Source: Enterococcus larvae (GTDB lineage: Bacteria > Bacillota > Bacilli > Lactobacillales > Enterococcaceae). Taken from it: a stretch of 64,000 nt of DNA. A program made the position numbers and the translations under genes. The stretch is taken from positions 220,976 through 284,975 of the forward strand of contig NZ_JAEDXU010000005.1 in NCBI RefSeq assembly GCF_017830045.1, given 5' to 3'. Below the pieces are notes generated by a model that searched no databases, was not told the origin of the DNA, and was given only the letters and a program-made list of their open reading frames with translations. This document shows, one piece after another, positions 46,941 to 56,849 of this stretch (within the stretch, counting starts at the first letter, position 1; every line of letters starts with the position of its first letter).

Positions 46941-49607
46941 ATGAAACGGATGGAACTTGTTTATGAAGGCTTGAAGCGTTTGTACGAAGGGGCTGGTATC
47001 ACAACGAATGAAGTAGCAGAGCAGCTGGAGCTTTCCAGAGCGAATGTCAGTAGTGATTTGAATCAGCTGGTTGCCCAAGGGATGGCTCGAAAGGAATGCG
47101 GAAAGCCGGTTTTGTATCATCCTGTGATAAAAATGACAGAGCTGGAGCAGTTTGTATTGAAAAATCCTTCCCTGAAAATGATCGTTAATCAGGCGCAGGC
47201 GGCTATTCTATACCCTCCCAATGGACTGAACATGCTTTTTTATGGAGAAACAGGGGTCGGGAAATCCATGTTTGTTTCCTACATTTATGATTATGCAAAA
47301 ACAGTCAAACGAAAAAGTGAGGACTATCCGTTTATTCGTTTTAACTGTGCTGATTATGCGAATAATCCGCAGCTGTTGATGGGGCAGCTGTTTGGTGTGA
47401 CGAAAAATGCATACACTGGTGCGGAAGAGGAACGAAGAGGTCTGATTGAAAAAGCAGATGGCGGTATCCTGTTTTTAGATGAGATTCATCGACTGCCTCC
47501 GGAAGGTCAGGAGATGCTGTTTACCTTTATTGATTATGGAACCTATAATCGTTTAGGAGAGACCGCGAAAGAAAGAAGTGCAACCGTTCAACTGATTGCT
47601 GCAACGACGGAGGCGCCAAATTCGGCTTTGCTGCAGACCTTTCAGCGACGGATACCAATGGTTCTGAAAATCCCTAGTCTGGCAGAGCGAACATTGGAAG
47701 AAAGAGCATGGCTGGTTTCTTTGTTTCTTCAGGCGGAAGCCAACAGGTTGAACGAGCCAATCAAAATCACACAGAACAGCTTGCGGGCATTGATCAGCTA
47801 TCATTGTCCAAGTAATATCGGGCAGCTGAAAAGTGATGTTCAGCTTTGCTGTGCGAAGGCATATGCTGACTTTCTGCTGAATGGTCAGCAGGATATTCGG
47901 ATACATAGTCCGGAACTGATGCCGCATATTCTAAATGGACTTTATCAGGAACCGGATAAGCGAATCATTTGGCAGAAAATGCGAACGACTGTTGGACGCT
48001 ATGTCCTTTTTCAGCCGGATCAGGATCTCGATAAGGATGGTTCTTCGGATCAGAACAACATTTATAAATTGTTGAATGAAAAAACAGATGAGGTCAAATC
48101 AGGCAAATTGAGCTATGAAGAGCTGGTAAAAATCGTCGAAGAAAATTACCAATCTCTTTATAGAGAAGAAAGTGACGGACGATCCATCAAAAATCTGAAA
48201 ACCGTCTTCTCAGAGCCCTTGTATGAGACATGTATCCAGACAATTCAGCTAGCCGAGCAATTGTTGGAGCGAAAACTGAATGAGAAAATACAAGCAAGCC
48301 TGGCAATTCATTTATTGAATACGTATGATCGAATTCGTCGTGGAGACCACTTGACGATTCATCCGGATAATCTTGAGATAGAAGCAAAATATCCTGAATA
48401 TGTGATGATTGCAAAAGAATGTCTATTGTATCTGAATTGTTCACTGGATATCAACATTCCTGATGAAGAGGCTGTTTTTTTAGCGATGTTCTTTATCTAT
48501 AATAGTGACGACAGTCCCGAAAGCTCCAGACAGGTTCAAGTGATCGTGCTGGCTCATGGTGCTTCTACGGCAACCTCTATGACAACCTTTGTCAATCGCT
48601 TGCTGAATGTTGAACAGGGCGCTTGGGGTATAAATATGGATTTGGAAGAAAGTCCAAAATCGATGCTGCAGCGATTGAAGCAGCTGCTGATTGAGAGTAA
48701 TACGACTGCGGATTTGTTATTCCTTGTGGATATGGGATCGCTGAACAATATCGGCCATGAGATCGAGAAGGAGTTAGGCAACCACTGTGCAACGATTGGA
48801 CTGGTCAGCACATCCCATGTACTGGAGGCAACGAGAAAAGCTGTATTGGGAATTCCCCTTGATGAAATTTATCAGTCTACATTGCAGGTCAATGAATATG
48901 CAGTGCCGAGAGAATCGTCGGTTTGTCATTCTGCTTGGGACGACAAAAAGGAATCGGTGATTTTGACATTCTGTGTTACAGGAGAGGGCACTGCTGTGAC
49001 GATGAAAAACATTTTGAAGAATAAGTTGACGGTCGATGACGAAGCATTGACAATCATTCCGGTGACGCTGCTGCATAATGAAAGTGCTGTAAATTATCTT
49101 TCAGCGATGCAGAAGAAATACACGATCCTCTGTATCGTTTCGTCTTTACCAATCAAAACGAGTATCACACAATTTCAGCTGTACGACTTGTTTCAGCCGG
49201 AGGCGCTGGCCCAGATTCAGGAAATCGTAGATATAGACAGCACGTATCGCAATATTGGTCAGACGCTGAAGGATGAGCTTTCTGATATAGACAGTAACGA
49301 GATCGTTGCTGATGTAAAAAGTATTTTACCGCTTTTAGAGAAGAAGCTGCAGCGTCAATTTCATAAACGAACGATTTTCGGTGCAATTTTCCATATCTGC
49401 TGCTTGGTGGATGGTTTGAAAAAGGGTGACAGAGGAAATGATTTTCCGGATCAAAAGATGTATGAAGAAAAATTTGCATGGGAGCATCTAGTGATTAGGG
49501 AAGCAATCCAGTCGATCGAGGAAAAATATGCTGTGACGATTTCAGATGGAGAAATCAGTTATATGGTCAGCCTGTTTGTTACGTATCCCCAGACAGCATT
49601 AGGCTAA
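46941..49607 (+). CDS. celR: LevR-like sigma-54-dependent activator with PRDs (CelR type)
   Basis: 888 residues from ATG 46941 after GAGGTGAAGAG. An N-terminal HTH (GITTNEVAEQLELSRANVSSDL) is followed by an AAA+ domain with Walker A GETGVGKS, the sigma-54 loop KNAYTGAEEERRG and Walker B GGILFLDEIHRL (to about 310). Then come a PTS regulation domain (about 430-530), an EIIA-Man-like domain (VIVLAHGASTATSM...), an EIIB-like stretch and a second PRD (about 790-885). The PTS phosphorylates such activators to report sugar supply. It is divergent from the cellobiose PTS, whose sigma-54 promoter it should activate. The gene name is by analogy. Confidence 0.9.
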   Translation: MKRMELVYEGLKRLYEGAGITTNEVAEQLELSRANVSSDLNQLVAQGMARKECGKPVLYHPVIKMTELEQFVLKNPSLKMIVNQAQAAILYPPNGLNMLFYGETGVGKSMFVSYIYDYAKTVKRKSEDYPFIRFNCADYANNPQLLMGQLFGVTKNAYTGAEEERRGLIEKADGGILFLDEIHRLPPEGQEMLFTFIDYGTYNRLGETAKERSATVQLIAATTEAPNSALLQTFQRRIPMVLKIPSLAERTLEERAWLVSLFLQAEANRLNEPIKITQNSLRALISYHCPSNIGQLKSDVQLCCAKAYADFLLNGQQDIRIHSPELMPHILNGLYQEPDKRIIWQKMRTTVGRYVLFQPDQDLDKDGSSDQNNIYKLLNEKTDEVKSGKLSYEELVKIVEENYQSLYREESDGRSIKNLKTVFSEPLYETCIQTIQLAEQLLERKLNEKIQASLAIHLLNTYDRIRRGDHLTIHPDNLEIEAKYPEYVMIAKECLLYLNCSLDINIPDEEAVFLAMFFIYNSDDSPESSRQVQVIVLAHGASTATSMTTFVNRLLNVEQGAWGINMDLEESPKSMLQRLKQLLIESNTTADLLFLVDMGSLNNIGHEIEKELGNHCATIGLVSTSHVLEATRKAVLGIPLDEIYQSTLQVNEYAVPRESSVCHSAWDDKKESVILTFCVTGEGTAVTMKNILKNKLTVDDEALTIIPVTLLHNESAVNYLSAMQKKYTILCIVSSLPIKTSITQFQLYDLFQPEALAQIQEIVDIDSTYRNIGQTLKDELSDIDSNEIVADVKSILPLLEKKLQRQFHKRTIFGAIFHICCLVDGLKKGDRGNDFPDQKMYEEKFAWEHLVIREAIQSIEEKYAVTISDGEISYMVSLFVTYPQTALG

Positions 49608-49704
49608 GCAGATGAACAAAAAAAGCTGGTTTTATAGAAATATATGTTCTTTTCTGATGTGCAAGAAAGGATAATAGAGATGAAATTGTTGTGAAAAAGT
49701 GGTA

Positions 49705-49726
49705 CACTCACTGTAGAAAGTGAGTG
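49705..49726 (+). repeat. Palindrome overlapping the translation start region
   Basis: CACTCACT-GTAGAA-AGTGAGTG is a perfect 8-bp inverted repeat ending 6 bp before the next start codon. It could be an operator or an RNA hairpin masking a weak ribosome binding site. Confidence 0.45.
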
Positions 49727-49732
49727 ATATGA

Positions 49733-50305
49733 ATGATTCGATTTGCAAGAAAAGAGGATGGTGCGATGATCGCTCCATTGATTCTTGTTATTTTAAAAGA
49801 CATGGAGCTGCCTATATTTGAAGAAGTTTCAGAAGAAATGGTACTCTCGATCCTTGAAGAGGCCATCGCAGATCCTGCCTATCGTTATGGCTATAAAAGA
49901 GGGCTCGTTTATGAGGTAGATGGGAAAGTAGCAGGGATTGCCTTTGGGTATTCTTCCGAAGAAGAACCGACCATCGACGTGCCGCTGAAGAATATTTTGA
50001 AGAAATATGGCATTGATGACGAGCTTGAGCTGTTTGTCGATCCGGAAACATTGCCGAATGAATGGTATTTAGATACGATTTCTGTAGCAGCAGACTTTAG
50101 AGGGATGGGCGTCGGCTCTAAGCTGTTGGATGCACTCCCTGAAATGGCGGAGCGAGAAGGAAAGAAAGTGATTGGGTTGAGCGTAGATGAGGCTAATCCT
50201 AATGCCAAGCGTTTATATGAGCGCCACGGTTTCAAGGCAGTCGAAGAACGCATGATCAGTGGTCATCTTTATGAGCATATGCAGAAAAATATTTTAGAAA
50301 AATAA
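49733..50305 (+). CDS. GNAT family N-acetyltransferase
   Basis: 190 residues. Acetyl-CoA loop LDTISVAADFRGMGVGSKLLDAL and C-terminal NAKRLYERHGFKAVEER are clear. An insertion (about 70-105) with acidic residues precedes the core. The ribosome binding site is poor and covered by a palindrome. Substrate unknown. Convergent with a LOR gene across repeat copy C. Confidence 0.85.
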   Translation: MIRFARKEDGAMIAPLILVILKDMELPIFEEVSEEMVLSILEEAIADPAYRYGYKRGLVYEVDGKVAGIAFGYSSEEEPTIDVPLKNILKKYGIDDELELFVDPETLPNEWYLDTISVAADFRGMGVGSKLLDALPEMAEREGKKVIGLSVDEANPNAKRLYERHGFKAVEERMISGHLYEHMQKNILEK

Positions 50306-50482
50306 AAAAGAGGCTGAGACAGAAGTGTTTAGCTACAAGCAATAAGCCGGAATTCACGAAAATTGTTTCACCAATTTTTGTTGAATTCCGGCTTATTGTC
50401 GTAGGAGCTGCTTCTGACTCGCCGTTTATTCGGATTTAGGGTATGGGAAAGAGTGGCAACAGATTATTGTCCCACTCTCTTC
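50306..50482. repeat. Intergenic palindromic repeat, copy C
   Basis: About 177 bp, inverted relative to copies A and B. It runs from AGAGGCTGAGACAGAAGTG through a central 15-bp stem AATAAGCCGGAATTC / GAATTCCGGCTTATT and GAGCTGCTTCTGACTCGCCG to AGTGGCAACAG...CCCACTCT. It lies between convergent genes and ends in T-rich hairpins on both sides. The following ~120 bp to 50606 hold nothing I recognise. Confidence 0.9.
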
Positions 50483-50605
50483 TCTATTTGGAAAGCGGTA
50501 CGAACACAATTTTTAAATCAAAGGATGACCGAAAGCTTATAGAACAAGCGCCGCATATCGCATTTCAATTCTCAGAGCTGTCAGCTTTTGCATCGATTGC
50601 TTCCA

Positions 50606-51133
50606 TCAACAAGAACCCCAACCGATACCAATCATCGGCTGCTGTTTCTGGTTGTTGTCTTTTTTTTTATTATAAAGCCAGTAATCAAGGACTGCGGCGA
50701 TACAGATACATAGTGGTGCGTCCTCATCCTTCTCTACCTCCAAGGAAAAGTAGTTCCCGGAAAATAAAGTGGCTTTACTCATTTCCATGATTTTATGACT
50801 GTTATGATGGATCGTATAGTAATGGTTTCGAATGTCCCCGATCACTGTCCAGTGAAGTTGATTTATATAGTAAAAATCTGCATTCAGATTCAACAGCTTT
50901 TTAAGTGTTCCAACTTTTTCAAATCCTTTATAAAGATCGAAGCGAGTACCGAAGAAAAACGAAAGCTGTTTGATGCTGGCAACTAGTTCACCGTTCATAG
51001 CATAGAGGGATAGAGCGTCTCCTCGAGTGCCCCAGCGTCCCACCAGCAAAAAGAGTGATTTGCCATCCTCATCTTTTACAATAGTTCGAGTCACGTTGCT
51101 CAATTGTTGTTCCTGAATAAAGTATTCAGACAC
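50606..51133 (-). CDS. LURP-one-related (LOR) protein
   Basis: 175 residues with the tubby-like/LOR layout: MSEYFIQEQQLSNVTRTIVKDEDGKSLFLLVGRWGTRGDALSLY at the start and later HHNSHKIMEMSK and a C-terminal hydrophobic helix (CICIAAVLDYWLY). It is a distant second member of the family in this window. Function unknown. It may be transcribed with no other gene. Confidence 0.75.
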   Translation of the reverse strand: MSEYFIQEQQLSNVTRTIVKDEDGKSLFLLVGRWGTRGDALSLYAMNGELVASIKQLSFFFGTRFDLYKGFEKVGTLKKLLNLNADFYYINQLHWTVIGDIRNHYYTIHHNSHKIMEMSKATLFSGNYFSLEVEKDEDAPLCICIAAVLDYWLYNKKKDNNQKQQPMIGIGWGSC

Positions 51134-51168
51134 GAAGCTCCACCTCTTTTCAGATTCACCGACAAAAA

Positions 51169-52038
51169 TTATAAATCTTCACGAATCGACCGTAAAATCG
51201 CTTCACCTACGCCATTTTCCAAGTTTGTTGATGTGACATATTTTGCATATTCCTTTACTTCTACCTCAGCATTACCCATTGCAAAGCTGACGCCTGCCCA
51301 TTGCAGCATACTAACATCATTGAAATTATCGCCGATCGTCATGACCTGCTCCGCATCGATGCCGCGTAATTTTGCAACGTGTGCAACTGCAATACCCTTT
51401 TGGGCATTTTTATGGTTGATTTCAATGTTGTTCTGAGCAGAAGAAGTAACAACCACATTCGATAGTTTTTCGATCTCCATACCGGCAGGACCGAGTACCT
51501 TAGGCCCGTCGATGCTGAAGCCAATAATTTTCAGTATTTCAATATCATCACGCTTTATCACTTCACTCATATCATCGACATAAGTGATTTTTAATAGAGA
51601 TAAATGAGCCGCCGCCATTGCAATGGCCACCTTATAGGTAAGGTGAGGCATCGTTTCAGCAATGTGAGCTGCGAAATTTTCAATTCTCTTTTCTTGATGT
51701 TCTGAGAAGATTCCTTCATTTGTAGAAATCTCATAATAGATATTATTTTGATCAAGGAGATCAAGAGCCTTCAAGGCTGTATCTTTTTCAATTCCGGCAG
51801 TGAAGATTGTCTTTCCTTGTTTATCAAAAACCTGAGCTCCGTTTAGTGTGATCATGGCACAATCGATCCCGGCTTCTTCCAGTGCAGGCTGAGCCTCTGA
51901 ATACGCTCGGCCGGTAGCGACCATAAATTCGATACCCTGACGAGCTGCTTCACGAATAGCAGAAGCGTTGTCATCGGAAATGGCCATTTTGGAATCCAGC
52001 AATGTACCATCCATATCTGAAGCTATTAACTTAATCAT
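51169..52038 (-). CDS. Cof-type HAD-IIB hydrolase
   Basis: 289 residues. The nucleophile motif is DMDGTLLDS (D8, D10). A C2 cap lies in the middle, KNAQKGIAVAHVAKLRGI marks the motif III region, and GDNFNDVSMLQWAG is motif IV. The family dephosphorylates sugar phosphates, nucleotides or cofactors; the true substrate is not readable. Divergent from ung. Confidence 0.92.
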   Translation of the reverse strand: MIKLIASDMDGTLLDSKMAISDDNASAIREAARQGIEFMVATGRAYSEAQPALEEAGIDCAMITLNGAQVFDKQGKTIFTAGIEKDTALKALDLLDQNNIYYEISTNEGIFSEHQEKRIENFAAHIAETMPHLTYKVAIAMAAAHLSLLKITYVDDMSEVIKRDDIEILKIIGFSIDGPKVLGPAGMEIEKLSNVVVTSSAQNNIEINHKNAQKGIAVAHVAKLRGIDAEQVMTIGDNFNDVSMLQWAGVSFAMGNAEVEVKEYAKYVTSTNLENGVGEAILRSIREDL

Positions 52039-52167
52039 AAACTATTTCCACCTCATTCATTTTACATACCTATAGTTTACCATGTTTTCAGTCTAACTGT
52101 TATAATAAAATTCCCTTGTAACTTTTAATAAAGTTGGTTATTCTAGTTAGGTAAAGGAGCTGAGGAC

Positions 52168-52851
52168 ATGAAGACAATTATTCATAATAGCTGGCAAGAA
52201 ATGTTGGCGGAGGAATTCAGTCAACCATATTACAATGAGTTAAGAGAATTTTTGAAAAAAGAATATTCAACACAGACGATTTATCCGGATATGTATCATA
52301 TCTATTCGGCATTGGAACTGACGCCATATGAGGATGTCAAAGTAGTGATTTTAGGTCAAGACCCATATCATGGGCCGAATCAGGCACATGGCTTGAGTTT
52401 TTCTGTACAGCCTGGAATCAAGACACCGCCTTCTTTAGTGAACATCTACAAAGAGCTGCAGGAGGATTTAGGTTATGCACCGGTCAATCATGGTTTTTTG
52501 GAGAGCTGGGCAAAACAGGGAGTATTGCTTTTGAATACGGTTCTGACGGTTCGGGCAGGACAGGCGTATTCTCATCGTGGTCAAGGCTGGGAGCAATTGA
52601 CAGATGCTGTAATCAAAAAGCTGAATGAACGGGAGAAACCGGTTGTTTTCATTTTATGGGGCAAACCGGCACAGGATAAAATGCGGATGATCGATACGAA
52701 TAAGCATGTGATCATCAAGTCGCCGCATCCTAGTCCCTTATCAGCACACCGCGGATTTTTCGGGTCAAAACCGTTCTCTCAGGCAAATCAGGCATTGCAG
52801 CAGCTAGGCGAAGAGCCTATCAATTGGCAGCTTCCTGATACAGTGTCTTAA
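52168..52851 (+). CDS. ung: Uracil-DNA glycosylase
   Basis: 227 residues, family 1 UDG. The catalytic D65 is in [21 protein letters not shown], and the second motif [11 protein letters not shown] holds the catalytic histidine. It removes uracil from DNA in base excision repair. AAAGGAGCTGAGG precedes the ATG. Immediately upstream of pta. Confidence 0.97.
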   Translation: MKTIIHNSWQEMLAEEFSQPYYNELREFLKKEYSTQTIYPDMYHIYSALELTPYEDVKVVILGQDPYHGPNQAHGLSFSVQPGIKTPPSLVNIYKELQEDLGYAPVNHGFLESWAKQGVLLLNTVLTVRAGQAYSHRGQGWEQLTDAVIKKLNEREKPVVFILWGKPAQDKMRMIDTNKHVIIKSPHPSPLSAHRGFFGSKPFSQANQALQQLGEEPINWQLPDTVS

Positions 52852-52878
52852 AACAGCGTGAAACTGTTATAGTATAGA

Positions 52879-52908
52879 TTGACAAGTTTGTGAAAAAGTT
52901 ATCATAAT
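52879..52908 (+). promoter_or_regulatory. Predicted promoter of pta
   Basis: TTGACA (52879-52884), an 18-bp spacer and CATAAT (52903-52908). A second -10-like TATGAT lies near 52965, so a second start is possible. Confidence 0.55.
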
Positions 52909-53007
52909 AAGGTTTTTTCATTGATACAGACAAAAAAAACTGTTATTTTCTTTTGGAATAGTGTATGATTGTGAATGTACATGTAAAAGAATATTGGAGG
53001 GTGTATT

Positions 53008-53991
53008 GTGGAACTATTCGATAACTTAAAAGCGAAAGTCATTAACAAAAATGTGAAGATTGTTTTTCCGGAAGCATTAGATCCAAGAATTTTAGGTGCT
53101 GCAGCTCGTTTAAAAGCAGAAGAATTACTTGAGCCTATTTTGATTGGTAAACCGGAAGAAATCGTTAAGGCAGCCCATGCACGTGGGATCAAGACATCTA
53201 ATTTTACGATCATCGATCCTGATAACTATGATCAATGGGATGAAATGGTTGAGTCATTTGTAGAACGTCGTAAAGGGAAAGTCAGCAAAGAAGACGCTGA
53301 GAAAATTCTTAAAGATGTTAACTACTTCGGTACAATGTTGACATATATGGGAACTGCTGATGGAATGGTCAGTGGTGCGATCCACTCAACAGGTGATACA
53401 GTGCGTCCTGCATTGCAAATCATCAAAACAAAACCTGGTGTGAGTCGTACGAGTGGTGCGATGATCATGTTCCATGGTCGTGGACAGGAAAGATACATTT
53501 TCTCTGATTGTGCAATCAACGTGAACCCAAATGCTGAAGAGTTAGCTGGAATCGCGATCGAAAGTGCAAAAACAGCGAAGTTATTTGATATCGAACCTAA
53601 AGTAGCAATGATGAGCTTCTCAACAAAGGGTTCTGCGAAGGCTCCTGAAGTGGATAAAGTCGTTGAAGCGACAAAATTGGTAAAAGAAATGGCGCCGGAT
53701 TTGGACATCGATGGTGAATTACAATTTGATGCTGCTTACGCTGCATCTGTTGCACAATTGAAAGCACCAGGTTCTGACGTTGCGGGTAAAGCGACAGTCT
53801 TTGTTTTCCCTGAACTGCAATCTGGAAATATCGGCTACAAAATTGCTCAGCGCTTAGGTAACTTTGAAGCGATTGGACCAATCCTGCAGGGCTTGAACAA
53901 GCCTGTTTCAGATTTGTCTCGTGGAGCGAATGAAGAAGATGTATATAAACTTGCTCTTATTACTGCTGCACAAGCAATGATGGATAAGTAA
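53008..53991 (+). CDS. pta: Phosphate acetyltransferase
   Basis: 327 residues, the short Pta/EutD form. It interconverts acetyl-CoA and acetyl phosphate, feeding acetate kinase. GTG start after GGAGGGTGTATT. Segments KIVFPEALDPRILGAA, the substrate site SGAIHSTGDTVRPALQIIKTKPG, and VFPELQSGNIGYKIAQRLG are characteristic. Confidence 0.96.
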   Translation: MELFDNLKAKVINKNVKIVFPEALDPRILGAAARLKAEELLEPILIGKPEEIVKAAHARGIKTSNFTIIDPDNYDQWDEMVESFVERRKGKVSKEDAEKILKDVNYFGTMLTYMGTADGMVSGAIHSTGDTVRPALQIIKTKPGVSRTSGAMIMFHGRGQERYIFSDCAINVNPNAEELAGIAIESAKTAKLFDIEPKVAMMSFSTKGSAKAPEVDKVVEATKLVKEMAPDLDIDGELQFDAAYAASVAQLKAPGSDVAGKATVFVFPELQSGNIGYKIAQRLGNFEAIGPILQGLNKPVSDLSRGANEEDVYKLALITAAQAMMDK

Positions 53992-54004
53992 GTCAAAGCA
54001 ATCT

Positions 54005-54184
54005 AAAAGAGAGTGGGACAATAATCTGTTGCCACTCTTTTCCATACCCTAAATCCGAATAAACGGCGAGTCAGAAGTAGCTCCTACGACAATAAGCCGG
54101 AATTCAACAAAAATTTGTAAAACAATTTTCGTGAATTCCGGCTTATTGCTTGTAGCTAAACACTTCTGTCTCAGCCTCTTTATT
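54005..54184. repeat. Intergenic palindromic repeat, copy B
   Basis: About 180 bp between convergent pta and the AI-2E transporter gene. It has the same ends as copy A and the same centre as copy C (stem AATAAGCCGGAATTC / GAATTCCGGCTTATT with ~28-nt loop). The first hairpin AGAGTGG...CCACTCTTTT can end pta transcription. Confidence 0.9.
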
Positions 54185-54273
54185 TGCTGTGTGTAAAATT
54201 ATAATACAGGTAGGCAAGTGAGCCCTCCTGTATTATTTCTATTTGCACATCATCGCACAATCAGAAGGGATAA

Positions 54274-55446
54274 CTATTTCAAATACTCATCCTTTGTAAA
54301 TTCGGTCTCTTCATATTTGCCCTTTTCTCCATAAAAACGATTGTAGCGTTGCTTGAATTTACGGAAAAGGTAGATAACAAAGACCTTGAGAAGACAGTAA
54401 ATCGGAATTCCGAAGATTACACCAACCAAGCCTAAAAGATCACCCATAACAAGCAATACCAATAAAATGGTGATTGGATGGATTTTCAATTTGTCGCCCA
54501 TCACTCGTGGAACGACCAAATCGCCATGAATCAGTTGAACGACAAACCAAACGATTAGGAATTTGATTCCCATAAAGGTCGAATCCTGAAAAGCAATGAT
54601 CAGTCCGGGGATGAATGCGATAAAAGGTCCAATATATGGAATAATACATAGAATCCCAGCAGCAAGAGCCAGAATTCCGGCAAAAGGCATACCAATCAAA
54701 AGGAAGGTCGGTAGATACATCACACCTAAAACAAGAGATGCAATGATTTGCCCCTTCAGATAGTCACCAATTTGGATGTTTACGATTTGACTGAGTTCAT
54801 CAAAATCATTTCGGAAAACCGGCGGCATGATTCCTTTCAAGGTTTTGTAGAACTTTTCTTTATCCTTCAGTAAGAAGAATGCAATAATTGGCCCAGTAAA
54901 TAACGTCAGAAAAGTCGTTGATACTGCAGAAAAAACATTGCCTAACCCTTGGGCGCCTTTTTCTAAGTAATCACCTGCGACACCACTGATTTTACTCCAG
55001 AGATTTTCCAGAGATTCCGTTGCTTGACTGAATTCTCCGGCGAACGGTGTTTTAGCAACAAAGGATTCTGCAGTTTTTTGAAAGTCATTTAAAAAGGTTG
55101 GGAATTGCTCGATCAACTCTTCAGTTTGTTTTTGAATCATTGGGAAGAGCTGCAGTCCACCTAAGAACAGCAGTGCCAAAACTAAAACATAGAGTCCGGC
55201 AATGATCCAAACTCGAGGCAGCTTCTTATCTAGTCGCTTTACGACAGGGTTCAATAAATAATAGATAATGATTCCGAAAACAGCTGGAGGAAGAACGGTA
55301 ACAAAAATAACAAAAATAGGTGTAAAAATAAATGAAATCGTATGAAGCAAAAAAATCAATATGGCGGTAAGACATAGTACGGCTAGAGTGAATATCAGAT
55401 TCCCTCCGCCTAAAAAGCGTTGCCAGCGGCTTTTTCTCTTTTCCAT
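54274..55446 (-). CDS. AI-2E family (PerM-like) transporter
   Basis: 390 residues with eight or so membrane helices and the C-terminal family signature (PYIGPFIAFIPGLIIAF, LVVPRVMGDKLKIHPITILLVLLVMGDLLG). A long soluble helical segment lies at about 95-165. The family includes exporters of autoinducer-2 or Na+/H+ antiporters; the substrate here is unknown. GGAGGAGCGAG precedes the ATG. Confidence 0.9.
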   Translation of the reverse strand: MEKRKSRWQRFLGGGNLIFTLAVLCLTAILIFLLHTISFIFTPIFVIFVTVLPPAVFGIIIYYLLNPVVKRLDKKLPRVWIIAGLYVLVLALLFLGGLQLFPMIQKQTEELIEQFPTFLNDFQKTAESFVAKTPFAGEFSQATESLENLWSKISGVAGDYLEKGAQGLGNVFSAVSTTFLTLFTGPIIAFFLLKDKEKFYKTLKGIMPPVFRNDFDELSQIVNIQIGDYLKGQIIASLVLGVMYLPTFLLIGMPFAGILALAAGILCIIPYIGPFIAFIPGLIIAFQDSTFMGIKFLIVWFVVQLIHGDLVVPRVMGDKLKIHPITILLVLLVMGDLLGLVGVIFGIPIYCLLKVFVIYLFRKFKQRYNRFYGEKGKYEETEFTKDEYLK

Positions 55447-55851
55447 TCTCGCTCCTCCTTTTAATAACTTAAGATTTTGTTATTCGTCCACCAAGACTGC
55501 AAAAGGTAAAGTGCAAATTTCCCCATATTTAGGTAGATGAACAAATAAAACAGCAATAATAAACAACTGTATGTTTGAAGTATATATTACATTTATTATA
55601 GACTATCGTTGCATAACTGTAAAAACAAAGGAACAGGTGGTGACTAGTATTTTTATCGAGAAGAGGTTGCTAAAGAGATTTAGAGATAAAATCCTGTTGC
55701 TGTAGTGCGTCCAATGATCACTTTATGATATACTCTCAAAAAGGAAAGCATCTTGATAATAGTTTTTGAAAACAGAAAATACTATTTAAGCACTTAAGAG
55801 AAGTGCTGTTGTCAATAATCGAAGCGATGGAACGAAAGGGCATGAGAGAAA
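55447..55851. other. Intergenic region, no gene recognised
   Basis: About 400 bp of AT-rich sequence between divergent genes. A 21-codon frame from GTG 55641 has only a weak AACAGGTG before it. A -10-like TATACT lies near 55729. I see no stable RNA structure or repeat. Confidence 0.5.
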
Positions 55852-56328
55852 ATGAAATTAACAGTAAAAAATAGTCACGAAACTGAAGCTCTGGCGAAGG
55901 TGATCGGCACCGTTGCTCAGGCGGGTGACATTATCATATTATCCGGTGATTTAGGTGCCGGGAAAACAACGATGACAAAAGGGATCGCTCTGGGGCTGGG
56001 CATCGACAAAATGATCAAAAGCCCTACTTATACAATCATTCGAGAGTATCAGGGAGGTCGCTTGCCGCTTTATCATATGGATGTGTATCGCGTGGAGGGA
56101 CAGACAGAGGATCTGGGGCTGGAAGAGTATTTTGAAGGAGAGGGGCTGAGTGTTGTCGAATGGGGACAGCTACTTGGGGAAGATGGTCCGGAACAATACC
56201 TCGCGGTTGACTTAGAAAAAAATCCTGCTGCAGAAGAAGAGCGTATGATTTCTTTAGATGGGATCGGTGCAGCTGGATCGGCGCTTCTTGAACGAATCGA
56301 AGAGCAGTGGAAGGAGAACGGCAAATGA
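55852..56328 (+). CDS. tsaE: tRNA threonylcarbamoyladenosine ATPase TsaE
   Basis: 158 residues. Walker A GDLGAGKTT, SPTYTIIREY and the LYHMDVYR segment are those of TsaE, which works with TsaB and TsaD to make t6A37 in tRNA. It overlaps the next acetyltransferase by 4 bp. Confidence 0.96.
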   Translation: MKLTVKNSHETEALAKVIGTVAQAGDIIILSGDLGAGKTTMTKGIALGLGIDKMIKSPTYTIIREYQGGRLPLYHMDVYRVEGQTEDLGLEEYFEGEGLSVVEWGQLLGEDGPEQYLAVDLEKNPAAEEERMISLDGIGAAGSALLERIEEQWKENGK

Positions 56329-56849
56329 CAGAAGAGATTGAACTGACAATCAGAGAAGCGATACCTGATGATGCACAGCAGATCATTGATGTTTTACAGA
56401 AGGTTGCTGTTGAGACTCCGTATTTAGTGATGGATGGGAATGGGGAGCCGATGATTATTGAGGATATGGAACATAATTTAGCTGAGCTCTATGACTCACC
56501 AAATAATACATTGATGGTGGCGACCCTCGATGGTCAAATTGTTGGCACGGCTTCCGTCAGTGCTTCTAAGCAAAAACGAATGGAGCATCTTGGTGAGATT
56601 GGCATCAGTGTTCTGAAGGAGTATTGGGGCTTTGGTTTGGGACGTACTATGATCGAAGCGCTGATTGATTGGGCTTTTGAAGGAGGGATTATCCATCGTC
56701 TGGAGCTAACTGTTCAGGAACGAAATGAGCGGGCAATCAAGCTATATGAAAAAATTGGATTTCAGACAGAAGCGGTCATGTCCCGAGGGGCAAAGACGGA
56801 TGATGGAGAGTTTTTAGATGTACGATTAATGAGTTTACTGATCGATTGA
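56325..56849 (+). CDS. GNAT family N-acetyltransferase
   Basis: 174 residues from ATG 56325 (ATGA overlap with the tsaE stop, AAGGAG upstream). GNAT core ISVLKEYWGFGLGRTMIEALI and end motif AIKLYEKIGFQTEAVMSRG, the form of RimJ/RimL/ribosomal or protein acetyltransferases. Coupling to tsaE is common in enterococci and lactobacilli as far as I recall. The substrate is unknown. Confidence 0.85.
   Translation: MTEEIELTIREAIPDDAQQIIDVLQKVAVETPYLVMDGNGEPMIIEDMEHNLAELYDSPNNTLMVATLDGQIVGTASVSASKQKRMEHLGEIGISVLKEYWGFGLGRTMIEALIDWAFEGGIIHRLELTVQERNERAIKLYEKIGFQTEAVMSRGAKTDDGEFLDVRLMSLLID

Noticed and set aside
50443..50790. 115-codon plus-strand ORF
   Set aside because: Shadow of the minus-strand LOR gene and of repeat copy C; low-complexity translation.
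55641..55706. 21-codon ORF from a GTG in the gap before tsaE
   Set aside because: Weak ribosome binding site and no other support.
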